Shown one piece after another: positions 47,741 through 59,245 of a stretch of DNA of 64,000 nt. The position numbers and the translations under genes were made by a program. The DNA is from Paracentrotus lividus (Eukaryota; Echinodermata; Echinoidea; Camarodonta; Echinidae): contig CALNVZ010002974.1 in the NCBI GenBank assembly GCA_940671915.1, forward strand, positions 22,225,754 through 22,289,753, written 5' to 3'. The notes beneath the pieces were generated by a model, which saw nothing but the letters and a program-made list of their open reading frames with translations, did not search any database and was not told where the DNA came from. Positions within the stretch are counted from its first letter, which is position 1. The number at the start of each line of letters is the position of its first letter.

Positions 47741-47850
47741 ATTCCATCAGAATTTGAACCCAAGACCGTCTGATTACTAGACAGGCGCCCCACTGACTGA
47801 GCTATGGCAAGCCCTTATGTCGATGTTTGTCCAGAGAACCCCTTTACTAG
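47741..47850 (-). mobile_element. tRNA-like SINE arm
   Basis: Minus strand: GGGCTTGCCATAGCTCAGTC, then CGCCTGTCTAGTAATCAGAC and a degenerate B box GGGTTCAAATTCTG, matching the repeat at 5572-5800 through GGAATCCC. It lies only about 100 bp from candidate exon B. Confidence 0.75.
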
Positions 47851-49411
47851 TAGTTCCACAGTGTTGAAAATGCATGATAAATATGTTAATGCATCATATG
47901 TGTTTTCATAAGGAATATACTTGGAACATCACATGCATCCATGAATCTGTGACAGACGTACATTACAAAAGAATGCTTTGAAAATCAAAATTTGATTACA
48001 TTTCTTGGATTCATGGTTTTAAGCATTGACAAGCTTACGTAGAGAAAACTTTTATTGCAAATTTTTATTACAATTCTGATTATTTTATGCAACGATCTAC
48101 GTTTTATGTCTCTGATATTTAAGGACATCATTTAGATAAATAATAAATCAAGCCGAAAGAGGGTACTTGGGCATTCGGTTTGCACATGAAATGCCAAATA
48201 CCATTGGTTACGAAAGGTCGTGTAACTCTATCTTGAAACGTCCGATTTTCAAAAAATCTATGTTAATAGATCCGTAGCACTTGACAGAAAGGATATGAAG
48301 AGGCTTTGCAAGAATGCATTTTGAATTTGTTAAAAAATATGTATTTTTAGACAATGCTAGCTAGGGTGAGTCTGAAATAAAATCTTGAAATGTCACACAT
48401 CTCAAAGCAACTAAAATGTTTCTGCTTTGACACTCCCATGTCAGAAACCATAGACACCAAGGAATACTTTTTGTCTACTGACCTTTACATACGTTTCAAT
48501 AAAAGTCTCAAATATCATATTTTTAGGGAATTTTTTGTTGTTTTTGTTTTGTTGAGAAAATAGACTGGACATGCTCATTCTTATATAATATTGTAAATTA
48601 GGACTTAGAAAATCTAATCATTTCCTCAACAATATCCTATAATATTCAAATCATGTTTGTGGAAAATTACTTTAAGTTTCACTGAATATTCAGAACTTAC
48701 ACAAGAAATTCAAATTTATGTTCAATAGGTTCTATAGATCCAAGTTTAACTGCAAACAAACGTTGTGTCTTATTATATTATATTTGTATCTTGCAAATGC
48801 ATTATTTTTCCTACATCTTCACTACCGAAATTCTGAATATTAAAAACTCAGTAATGAGATTCTGAAATGAGGGATATAAAGGAAGCAAAGATGTCATATA
48901 GTGACAACACGGAAATAATCAATTTGACTTGTAATAGACATATTTGTACAATTAAACATTAACTTCATGTTTGTTAAAATCTAGAATACACACAATGAAC
49001 TAAAAAAGCTTGGTTATTGTTTCCAGAGGGAAATCCTCAGTGTCCACTAGCTTTTGACACACATTTTAATTCAGTCAAAAGTTGATACAATGCAAAATTG
49101 ATCAATTACTAGTTTGCGTGTTTGTTAAAATCTAGAATACACACCATGAATTCAGACAAAAGATGATACAAGGCAAAATTGATCATGAACTGTTGTTCTT
49201 CAAGTGGCAGATATAAAATAAGTTATATTAAATAATCAAAAATTCAATTCGCTACAGAAACAAAATGCTTCATAATGAATGCTTTATACACCTGACCACT
49301 TTATAAAGTAACAAATTTTCAACATTTTTTTCACAAATATAGACATAATGCAAGAAGCCATTGCCATGGAATGACAAATACACAAAGACAGTGAAAGAAT
49401 AGGATGTTTAC
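47851..49411. other. Large intron 1, between candidate exons
   Basis: AT-rich with an imperfect direct repeat of about 40 bp (TTTGTTAAAATCTAGAATAC at 48970 and 49120). No intermediate exon could be fixed by eye. Confidence 0.5.
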
Positions 49412-49641
49412 CGTTCACTGGTCAAGGTAGATCTGGAGATAACTTCCATTGTAAAGTCGATGTTTCCTTTCCTTAGTTGAAATATCACGTAATTCACCAC
49501 CAACGCAAAGTCACAGGCATATTCCCTCAATGTATCATTAGTTTTAATTTTTACACCAAGATGTTTGGTAGTAATTGAATCCTGGTATCTGCTCTGTAAG
49601 AAGTCTGATTCTAGGTTTGAATTTGAATCAAGGCCTGTGAG
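49412..49641 (-). CDS. Candidate exon of an unidentified protein (A)
   Basis: 230 bp minus-strand segment. I place the acceptor at GATTTGCAG|CTCACAG and the donor at GAACG|GTAAAC. It gives 76 codons: LTGLDSNSNLESDFLQSRYQ, DSITTKHLGVKIKTNDTLRE, YACDFALVVNYVIFQLRKGN, IDFTMEVISRSTLTSE. The composition is that of a folded extracellular or luminal domain with alternating hydrophobic residues and an NDT glycosylation site, unlike chance AT-rich frames. The direct junction with exon B would be out of phase (two bases left here, two supplied there), so an exon between them, or a different donor (ACCA|GTGAAC), would be needed. Family not recognised. Confidence 0.4.
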
Positions 49642-51909
49642 CTGCAAATCAGTGAATACTTCTGAGATGATTCTTAGCGTTGACAAATAATGGGTTAGTT
49701 AATTACTAGGAACTGTGTAATGCTAGACATGACTTGTGGTTCTGTGCATTTTTAATTGAGGAAATAATGAGAGCAGTCAAAGTAAACATTCAGTTTTTCC
49801 GGTTTGTCCAGTTTGTCTACTTGATGACCAATGTAATAATCAACAAAGCATCTTTTTCCCCCGAAAAATGACACATAACACAACTGCTCATGTCAATTTT
49901 CTGCTGTATTACGAGACGAAATGTTCACATTTCAAGAAATGATCGATCTGACCATAGACTGTAAGCATTAATGCGATGAGAAGGACAGCAATTGAAGTTG
50001 GCAAAAGCAAACTATATTTACAAGATATGTCAGGCATTCATTCCACTCCAAATATGATATCAGATAAAAAAGAGACAGTTTAAAAAAATGTCCTTGTTCA
50101 CGATGAAGTAGGATGCCTTCGCTACAGTTACTTCAGACTGCCAGCATGTCCCAGCTAATAAAGAGTGTCCTATCAGACCAATATTGATGACATCTAGACT
50201 AAGCCTTGTAGGATCAAGCGCTAAAGGTTACCACATACATCTTGACAAGCAGTCCTGCTTTTAATGGTACTCTCAAAGCGAACTCTCCTCCAAAACCGGC
50301 AAGTCAACGGTGACTAAACGCAGGTATGAATCATTTGCCCATGTTAGTAAGTGGTGGAAGGACTGGCCAAAACAATTTACTAATTTTCTTCTAGATGAGC
50401 GCTATAAATGAACCTGGACTCAAGACAGGAAGGAATCCAATTTAGCCGTCAATGGAGCTAATCAACACCCTACTCAGAAAGATGGACAAATGAATGCACC
50501 TTCAAATGATCACAGGCTGCCTAGTACATTAAACTTCTAAAACTTCAGGGAAAATTGAAATGAGTTATAGATATGAAACCATGTCTCTTGGGATATTTTT
50601 TTTTTATTGCATTCAACAGTTTCAGGATTGTAAACTTCTTAATTGTATTTACAAGTACTTTTGAAACAAATAACTGCATGGGAATACTTCGGCATCGACT
50701 CATTTATAAGCTTAAAGCCCAATTCCTGTACTATTGACAAATCTCATCTTATTTTAACAAATTCTTTTTATTTTTTATAATATATACTTTTCACCAGTGG
50801 TTTATGTTCCATAAAATCTAGTGTATCAAATTAATGCTCAAAGTGCTCTTTTATCTGGCTACACTCTCCACATAATTTCACACAGTTTGGGTGTAAATCA
50901 TGGGTACGCAGCTTACTCATGGGTTTTAAACATATCGGCCATAAATTGATAAATATTAGAATGCACAAGGGGACAAAAACAATTTCCTTTTTTAGCACAA
51001 GCATTTCTTTAAGGTTTAATGTGCAATGGATGAAAAAGACAACAAATGACATTTTGGTTCAACCAAAACCGGATTTGGGCTTTAAGTTTCAGCCATTTGC
51101 AAAATATTAAAGTTAAAAGTAGTTTCAGAACTCTTAAAACATAATTGTCATGAATGTATCAAATTGAAGAACTGTAAACTGAGAGTATAACTTCTAGTAT
51201 GTTTAGCTCCATCAGGGAAGTACATGTACGTAACTATATAACAAAACCCTGATAATGAGTTTGGTGAAAGTCACTTTATGAATAAATACAGTACATACTT
51301 AATGATATATCTTTCGAGTATGATAAAAGAAACAAAGAATGAATTATCTCATTAATATTACATCTGAGTCTGTGTTGCCATAGACATTGACTGTGAGGAC
51401 ATTATTGGACTTAAGATCCATACCAAGTTTCTTTTGATATATTTTGTGAAATAGAGTAGAACACACCACTTTTATCCAATATTATCACGACCTGAATATA
51501 GGGGTCCCTAATAGTATTATTAGCATAAAGTCATACAATAGAAAGTATGAATTTCAATTATTTGTTAATATTAGAATATACATTTCTTAAACTTGACCTA
51601 ATTAAACAAAATGTTGGTGTAAAATTATCCAGCATTGCCACTTTTTTCTCCATATAAGTGATCCCCTAAGGCAAAAACCTCCACTTGAGTGATTGAACGA
51701 AATATGACACGCTTATCAGATTAAAATATATATTTTGGTTTTCTGTCAAGTTGTCCAAAACATGACATTTAAATCAACAGCAGTGAAAGTCTTACCTTAA
51801 ATTTGAGCTATATATTCAGATGACGTAAATAAAACAACATATTGGGTTTCCTACAGTTAACTGTTAAGTGAAAGGTAATGTACTGTTGTAGCATGAATAT
51901 ATAAAGCTA
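49642..51909. other. Large intron 1, segment with a compositionally distinct patch
   Basis: The part 50090-50520 has higher GC and no low-complexity sequence, and stands out from the AT-rich surroundings. No open frame extends through it and no repeat match was seen within the window. The remainder shows nothing recognisable. Confidence 0.5.
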
Positions 51910-52054
51910 AAGGCGCGGTCCCACTGGCTTTTTAGGATGATTAAAGTATGAATTGCGGATTGTTTGTTTTGTTTTTGTTTTTTGTTGCTGATGAACGAAA
52001 TTTGTATACGCAACTCGTGCGCAATTAATCCTCCCGCCAGTGGGACCGGGCCTT
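51910..52054. mobile_element. Short MITE with GGTCCCACTGGC ends
   Basis: About 145 bp: AAGGCGCGGTCCCACTGGC on the left and GCCAGTGGGACCGGGCCTT on the right, flanked by TAA-like bases. The interior is TTTTTGTTTT-rich. Non-coding. Confidence 0.9.
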
Positions 52055-52171
52055 AAGGTGCAGGTTTTGATTGATGATCTATTATTTAAAAAAAAATTGA
52101 ACTGCAATAAAATAAACTCTGTTTTCAATAAGTCCTAATAAAATTGTGTCTACGTAAAGTTAAAGAAAGAA

Positions 52172-52175
<4 letters not shown>

Positions 52176-52214
<39 letters not shown>
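52176..52214. repeat. (GA)n microsatellite
   Basis: Uninterrupted GAGAGA run of about 19 units. Confidence 0.97.
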
Positions 52215-52217
<3 letters not shown>

Positions 52218-52556
52218 AGATCAAGAGTGATTTATTTACATTACACAACAATACCCAGTCCCCCTTTAAAAAATAGTACAATGAAACCTCAAATATCCCT
52301 TCAAATAATATTTCCATAGACATAAAAACTTTATGCCCTTGCAATTCCATACATTCTATTAATTTCATACAAGTATGAAAATATAAGAAATGATGATTAT
52401 AATGTAGCATTTCAAAAAGTTATTTATTCATTTTTTAATAATTGTGTTACCCAGTTAATAACTGAATACATCTAATGTTATTCTTTAGACAAAAGTTGTC
52501 GCTGAATCCAAGTAGTGGCACAAACCCCCCAAATCGTGCCAAAAAAAGTTAACCAT

Positions 52557-53147
52557 TAAAGGGGAATTATCCCCTCAGAAAAATTTAGCTTCAGTGAATG
52601 GAGACAAACCCCCAAAACATATTGGGAAAGTTTCAGAAAAATCAGGCAATGAAAAAGAGAGATATGAATTTTTAGATTTTGAGATCACTTATGATATGGA
52701 GATCCTCCAATTGGCAACGCGACCATGATGTGTGATGTAATGCAGGGAGATCTTTCCCATATCTATTGTACACATTGTACTAAAATCCTCTTTTTTCTTG
52801 ATTCTAAAGGGAGAATAAAGAATCTTTTTATGGGATAACTTGTAAATATATGAAAGTCATAATATATCATGAAAAGAAAAGCTGTTCTATCATTAGAATG
52901 AAAATAAAGAGACATTTTGAATAGTTTTTGTGTACAACATATGGGGAGGTCTCCCTTTGTGACATCACAAATGGTGACCGTGTTGCCAATGGGAGATTTC
53001 CTATGTCATTAGAGATCTCAATATTCAAATACTCATAACTTTCTTATCATTTATCCGATTTTCACCAAATCTTCATTAATGTGCTTATTTGATTTTTCTG
53101 CATCCAAAGTAAGCCAACTATCTACAAAGGGACAATTCTCCTTTAAG
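52557..53147. mobile_element. Foldback MITE with TTAAAGGGGAATTATCCC ends
   Basis: About 590 bp. The left end TTAAAGGGGAATTATCCCCT and right end AAGGGACAATTCTCCTTTAA are imperfect inverted repeats; the inner arms carry CCAATTGGCAACGCGACCAT / GTGACCGTGTTGCCAATGGG. A distant relative of family D and of the outer element at 61180-63441 in end sequence. Confidence 0.8.
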
Positions 53148-53667
53148 TTTTGGTAATAGTCTTTCATTTTGAAAAATTTCAGAACCCAATTCTTTCTAAT
53201 TAATGAGATCATTAAACTTTAAAAACGACATGGGGCTAAAAAAACCCCCCGAAAAGCAAATAAAAAATCCACAAAGTGGCACAATGCTTCTCTACATGTA
53301 TTGTAAGTAGGGCGCACTCATGAATAAGAGCCATGTGCGCATTCATATATGGTAATGTGTCATTTCGTGAAAATCTAAAACACAGATTTTGTGCAAAAAC
53401 AAAAACGACAAGGGCTCTTGTGTTGTTTTTTTGTGTACAAAAACAAATGGGGCAAATTTACGGATTTGGCATGTTGCGTTTTCATGAAGTGGCACATAGG
53501 TTTCCCTATTTTTGAAGCCTTGCTTTACTAATTATTTGACATTTATGTTATGAAATTTTATGATCAGAAGTGAAAGTAGAAGAATAGCTTTCCCTCTGAG
53601 GTAGAATCATTCAGGTTAGATTCATAACAACGAAAAAGAGTAAATATTCTTTGAAGGTTTCACTGGT

Positions 53668-53902
53668 GGTAGAACGATTAGCAGTGGAAGATTTCACAGT
53701 GCACCAAATATTCTTTCTTGAGGTCATGATTGGTCTTGAAAAGGACCTACCCAATCTCGATGTTTCGGGGAGCATGTTCTCACAGTCTTCAGGAGAATGT
53801 GCTCACCGGAACGTCAAGGTTGGTTGGGAAGGTCCTTTTTAGGACCACTCCTAACCTCAAGAAAGGATACTTGATGCACCGTGAAAACTTCCACTGCTAA
53901 TG
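53668..53902. mobile_element. Foldback element with TTAGCAGTGGAAG ends
   Basis: About 235 bp: ATTAGCAGTGGAAGATTTCA on the left and GTGAAAACTTCCACTGCTAA on the right, then CTTTCTTGAGGT / ACCTCAAGAAAG and GGTCTTGAAAAGGACC / GGTCCTTTTTAGGACC. The 63-codon open frame across it is an artefact of the palindrome. Confidence 0.8.
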
Positions 53903-55556
53903 AAAAAGAGTAGTTGAAAGACAGATGAAATCTTTGATCGCGTTTTATTTAAAAAGTGGTTTTGCAGATCCTTGGTCGTGCATGCCACTTTGCGGATTCA
54001 GAAACGAAGTGGAACATGAACTAGACAAGATAAGAAATGGAGGTACATAGACTAGAGACCTTTTCTTTCAATTTGATAGAAATTTAAGTCCTGATGATTG
54101 ACTTTCTAATAATGCAATTTCAGAGAATGGAAAATTGTATTTAACAGGTATAAAACCAGTAAAATAGAAAGAAAGGGGGGGGGGGGTTCAATATTGAAAT
54201 GAGTTATTTGCATTTCAGGAAAGCCAACCAGTCTTGATAAATGCCAGGTCCCATATGGGGTTTCAAGTAAAATTACTATAGCAAATTATGCAATCAAATA
54301 CATTGTTCTCCCGAGAGAAATTATCTAGAAATTTAGTTATTCCGTCATTAAACGCAAGAAAAAAAAATCCTTCAAAAAAAATATCCTCAAATTTACACCG
54401 GACAATTCCCCATACCAAAGCTACCTCTTTATGTTGAGTTCAATACCCTTATCAAACGTGTATCTTACATGTAAATCTAAACTTTAACCACCACTATGCA
54501 TGAATCTCCAAAACTATGGTTATATCAGAAATCTTAGAGAGCATTTTATTTTCACAAATTTTGTGAGGGATAGAAAATAATTCATGGCAAAATCTGCAAA
54601 ATGTAAAGTGTACATTAATCATTCCAATAATTTTTGCATCAGTTTTCATGTAATGAACATATGGCTGTTCAGCGATTTGGGAAGAGTTGTTTGATTTCAC
54701 AGAAACTGCATTATACAATCAAAAGTAACAATGTCATTTCTGCAAATGAGAAATAATAATCATCTTTTTCAGAAAATATCCCTGCTTTCACGGATGGATT
54801 TGGACACTTCAAGTCAACTTAAAATCACACTTGGGTTACAGGCAACCCGACAGTTGGAGCTACATTTACATATTTCTCGGATCTTCAACTCAAGTATTGA
54901 TTTTTTGTCATTATCACTCACCAGTAAAAAAATCAGGGATTATCCCGTATCAATGTATCACATTAAGAAAATGAATAAAAGAAAGAGAAATCAGATATAT
55001 TTTTCTTGAACATGGAATATACAATAGGTTTTCATCTTAATGCTTATAATATATCTTCCTGTTGAAACATGAAATAACACATTTCGAAAAAGACGTTCTG
55101 ACGCCATCGTTTGCAAAGTATAAAAAGAGATAACAATTGTAAAATAACATTTGCCCTTGTTCCCAATCTGTCATGACAAAACCATCAGAACATTTTGACA
55201 ATCTGCAGCTAAGTGCAAACAGTTTAAACACCTATGAAAATGTTTTGCTGTAATCTATAAAAGGTCTTTCTAACTGATGGAGATGTTGCCACAGGTGATC
55301 AGTTGCAGAGACTCAAAATAGAAAGTTGCTGCAACGTTGCTGCAACTTCTCAAAAAAAAAATTACAAACAATTTTCCCTGAAGCCACCGCAAATGTCTCC
55401 TGAAGATTTTAGAGCTGTTGCCTCTCCAGAAAACCAAGTTGTATAGACAAAATCAGCCGCGGAGACATTGTTGAGAAAAATTTAAAAACAGATCGAGACT
55501 CACAAGATTTTGCAGCAATATCAAAGCAAAGTCTCCACAACTTCCAAGTCTCTAGT
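53903..55556. other. Large intron 1, no gene recognised
   Basis: AT-rich with a G run at 54175-54187. From 55290 to 55550 there is a patch of GAGACT/GTTGCTGCAAC words that is partly self-complementary and probably another decayed element. No exon seen. Confidence 0.5.
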
Positions 55557-55715
55557 CAGTGGCGGATCCAGGATTTGAAAATAGAGGGGGCACCAGGCCC
55601 CATAAGGGGGTGATCTGCCAAAATTCTCAGATTTTAACATGTACAGTCAATGGGTGGTTTTCAAATTAAAAGAGGGGGCGCGCGTCCCCTGCACCCCCGC
55701 CTGGATCCGCCACTG
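55557..55715. mobile_element. Short MITE with CAGTGGCGGATCCAGG ends
   Basis: 159 bp: CAGTGGCGGATCCAGG on the left, CCTGGATCCGCCACTG on the right, flanked by a perfect 5-bp direct repeat CTAGT (55552-55556 and 55716-55720), i.e. a target-site duplication. The body is G-rich on one side and C-rich on the other. Non-coding. Confidence 0.93.
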
Positions 55716-56188
55716 CTAGTCATAGACTAGTCTGATGGTCAGTGTGTTAGGGCCTTACGGAATGAAACAAAATTCTTTCTGATTGATACACAAGACAACT
55801 TATATCACTATTACTTTCATTTTGTTTAGAATAATAACTAAATTTATTTAAGAAAGACAATTAAAATCAAAGAAAATCTAAAAGAAGAACAAGGAGATCT
55901 GTAAATTGCATTCTGCCTCAGGTAATCTTCCATCAAAACTAAGTGCATTTCCATTCATCTATTACCTTTAAGCAAACCTTATTAAGGTGTTCCCTTCAGA
56001 CATTCACAAGCTAACGTAAGGTGCATTGATGGTCGAAAACAAAATTTAAACAGGAACATAAATAATGATACAAAATGCAATTACAAAACACAATCACGAT
56101 CAGCGGTACACCGTTTACAGTCAAAGATTTAACAATGATTACAGAATATGTGGATTGTCTATAAATTCCCTGCTCTCAGCGCAGCTAT

Positions 56189-56880
56189 TGGGCCGTATGC
56201 ATAAAAAGTAGCAATTGCTTGCAAGCAATTGCTTCAAGCACAAGCAATTGCTTGTCAAGCAAAAGATAAAGCTCAAGCAATTGCTTAAATCTGTATGCAT
56301 AACATTTTGCTTGTGCTCAAACCTTTTGCTTGCCTCCAGCAAGCAATTGCTTACGATCTCAACAATAGCGACGTCACGCCGGTGCGAACATCATTCATGG
56401 GAGAACAAAGGCGGATTTCGCATACTAGTAGTGTATTCAAATGTCATGCGTGTGGGGTAGCCTTTCCTGACATGGCAGTATAACATTCCAGGATGACATA
56501 TTTCAGAACAAAATGAAAAAAATGCAATTTAATTTATTAATTTATTAATGTATTCTACTCCTGTACAACTTTGGTTTTTCTCTAACGAGCATAAACATGA
56601 TGCTTAACCGCGAACGTCCCGATAAACCAAGAGCTCAAGCTGCTATGACGGAGCTTGAAAAAACGTAAGCAATTGCTTATAAGAACAAGCAAAAGGTTCG
56701 TTTTATGCATACGTATTTAAGCTATTGCTTGATCTTTAAGCAATTGCTTGCGGACATCAAGCAATTGATTGTGCTTGCTATTAAAAGCATTTGCTTGCAA
56801 GCAATTGCTTATGTTTATGCATACGGATTCAAGTAAAAGGCTAGCACAAGCAATTGCTACTTTTTATGCATACTGCCCAT
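56189..56880. mobile_element. Foldback element packed with AAGCAATTGCTT palindromes
   Basis: About 690 bp: TGGGCCGTATGCATAAAAAG on the left and CTTTTTATGCATACTGCCCA on the right. Both arms contain many copies of the 12-base palindrome AAGCAATTGCTT and variants (GCTTGCAAGCAATTGC, CAAGCAAAAG). The central 200 bp is more ordinary and has a CGACGTCACGCCGG patch. Confidence 0.9.
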
Positions 56881-56970
56881 TGGTCATGAATTGGTCACAA
56901 TGGTCGTAAAATTAAAGCTGATCATCTTCCAAAACTCATTTTTTAGGGCATTTAAAACTTCCCTAGAATT

Positions 56971-57410
56971 AGGCGCTGCTGCACTAGCTCGAGCTAAAAA
57001 CTAGCGCGCTAATTGGTAGATCAGGAAAAAACTATAAAAAAAAGAAACCAGTCCTGCATTAGCTCAAGCTATTTTAAAATTTCGCATTAACGATCTGACC
57101 TGACCTTGAACAAACAAGCCCGATGTGTATTGCGCAACTGATAACTACCGCTAGCGTATACATGCACAGGTGCACAATTTCGTATTTATCTCGAGCTAGT
57201 GCAGGACGGCGCAAAATAGCGAGCTATTTCGTATCAAAACCGCAAACCAGCTCAAGTTTTTTTGAAAAAACCTAGGATGACTCGGGCTGGGATTTCAGCC
57301 AAATTAGCGAGCTATTTGACCGCAAAGCCAGCTCACCTTTGATCGGGCTATTTCATCAGATCACAAATAGCGCACTATTTAAAATAGCTCGAGCTAGTGC
57401 AGCAGCGCCT
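56971..57410. mobile_element. MITE family B nested in family F
   Basis: About 440 bp, AGGCGCTGCTGCACTAGCTC to GAGCTAGTGCAGCAGCGCCT; the most symmetrical copy of the family in the window, with TAGCGCGCTAATT and TAGCGAGCTATTT inside. Confidence 0.9.
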
Positions 57411-57887
57411 ATTGAGATATAAAAGAAGTTTATATTTCAGACCGGAAATCAGAACTATAAATGTAACCTTTGTTTCTCTATATATTTGTACCTGTGTTTT
57501 GTATCATGATTCGTATATTCCTGTCTAAATGTCAAAATTGACCATGAATGCAACCTAAAACACAGGCTGTCATATCAATCATTTCAATAATCAAATGTGA
57601 ATGGATGAGCTATGGGGTTGGTGAAATCTTTGCTCCATTTAAAATAATTGAGAGAGCTAGCCCTGTGAACCTCTTTCTAATGAGTTGCTCACTAAAGCTA
57701 TTTTGAGCAGTATTGCGCTAATCAACAATTTCCCCAATTGCTGCATTTACTGAGCTAGGGAAGGCGGATGACCACACAACAGACACACCTATAGAACATC
57801 AGTGAAATGCCATTTGGTCTACAACTGTTTGGTCTATAATTCCCCAATTCCCATCTGCTCTACACCCAACCTGTCATCCCCTACATA

Positions 57888-58057
57888 TACTGTATAAGTG
57901 GTTATTTTCGTGAATTTTGCGAGTCAGTCATTGCGAAAATTTCCACTTCAGTACAAGGCTATTTATAGTAATGAAGTCATCACCAAAATCACGAAATTTT
58001 GCTCTCGCGAATTTTCTCACCTAGTCCAAAATCGCGAAAATATTGGCTTATAGAGTA
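57888..58057. mobile_element. MITE family H, copy 2
   Basis: TACTGTATAAGTGGTTATTT to TATTGGCTTATAGAGTA, about 170 bp, the same layout as 34325-34527 but missing a short TTCGCGG segment. Confidence 0.9.
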
Positions 58058-58282
58058 CTCTGTATTGTCTATATATCATTTGGTCTAATGATTATTAATC
58101 TGATAGCTGCTCGATCTCATCCTCAATTAATCTAGTGCCAAGTTGGTATAATACTTATTGTATGAATAATGATGTCTTATATCCTAAGATTAAGTGTAAT
58201 TATCATTTATCATCAAATTATAAGAAATGGGCATCAACCAAATGACATCAGACAGAATAGGTATTAAGCCCTGATTTAATGG

Positions 58283-59245
58283 TTTCGTGTCCGGACAACA
58301 TCCGAAGAAAGCCAGGTTAGAAATACTAGGGTAACATTTCATAAAACCACGAGTGGTCGGACGATGCGCCCGTCTTAACAGACGCTCTCTCAAAACTTAT
58401 CCGGGTAGGTCAATTGACTCGATGAAAAAGAGTTCTCTTCTCTTATGTATTTCTATATTTCATATTTCTTTTCCCTTCTTTTCCATCATTACATTCTTAT
58501 GTATTTCTTTGCATACATTATCTTTCTTTCCTCTTCTCTTCCCTTATTTCTTATGCATATCTTTGTTTATTTATCTTTTTTTTCCTTCTCTTCCGTTTCT
58601 TATGTATTTCTTTGTTTATCTATCTTTTTTTCCTCTTCCCTTCCGTTATTTCTTACGTATTTCTTTGATGTTATCTTTCTTTCCTCTTCTCTTCCGTTAT
58701 TTCTTATGTATTTCTTTGTTTCATATTTTTTTCATCTTCTCTTTTTTATTGATTCTTTTGTATTTCTTTGTTTATTTTTTGTTCCTGTTCCCTTCCGTTA
58801 TTTCTTATGTATTTCTTTGTTTTGTCTTTCTTTCATCTTCTCTTTTGTATCGATTTTTTTTAATTTGTTGTTTTCATCTATCTTTCCTTTTCTCTTCTAT
58901 CATTTCCTATTTATTTCTGTTTTGTCCTTCTTTCATCTTCTTTTTTGTATCGATTCTCATGTATTTCTTTGTTCTGTCCTTTTTCCCCTCTCCTCTTCTA
59001 TCATTGTGCAATGTCGAGATGTTACCCTAGTATTACCCCGAGAGCATCTTAACAGAACAGTTGCCCGGACAACGTCCAGGTAAAACTGGGTTGTTATACC
59101 GTGACTTTACCCTAGTCTTACTAGGGTAAGAATTTGGCAAATGTCCTCCGGAGAACCTCCGGACGTTACCCTAGTGGAGCGTCTTAATAGAATTCTTACC
59201 CGGGTAACGTCCGGACGTTACCCAGAGAATATTGTCAAAAAAGTG
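58283..59245. mobile_element. Foldback arms around a pyrimidine minisatellite
   Basis: The flanks carry inverted copies of ACTAGGGTAACAT (58327) and ATGTTACCCTAGT (59018), plus several TCCGGACAACATCCG / ACGTCCGGACGTTACCC words. Between them lies the minisatellite at 58436-59000. It looks like a foldback element whose centre has expanded. Confidence 0.65.
58436..59000. repeat. Pyrimidine-rich minisatellite, about 60 bp unit
   Basis: Around nine units of TTCCTCTTCTCTTCCGTTAT followed by TTCTTATGTATTTCTTTGTT. It produces the longest open frames in the window (225 and 212 codons, phenylalanine/serine/leucine-rich, overlapping in two frames), which I regard as non-coding. Confidence 0.92.

Larger units (their letters stand above)
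56019..57556. mobile_element. MITE family F copy containing two nested elements
   Basis: The outer ends AGGTGCATTGATGGTC and GACCATGAATGCAACCT, with inner arms CATAAATAATGATACAAAAT / GTTTTGTATCATGATTCGTA, match the family F element at 26211-27166. Inside lie the AAGCAATTGCTT element (56189-56880) and a family B MITE (56971-57410). Confidence 0.8.

Noticed and set aside
47429-49641. Alternative exons of neurabin between exon 1 and exon 2
   Set aside because: Exon 1 leaves two bases of a codon; the candidate exons enter in phase 0 (A) or need one preceding base (B), so inclusion would shift the frame.
58353-59083. Two overlapping long plus-strand open frames (225 and 212 codons)
   Set aside because: Both lie on a roughly 60-bp pyrimidine minisatellite; absence of stops follows from base composition, and two frames are open at once. 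No splice or start context.
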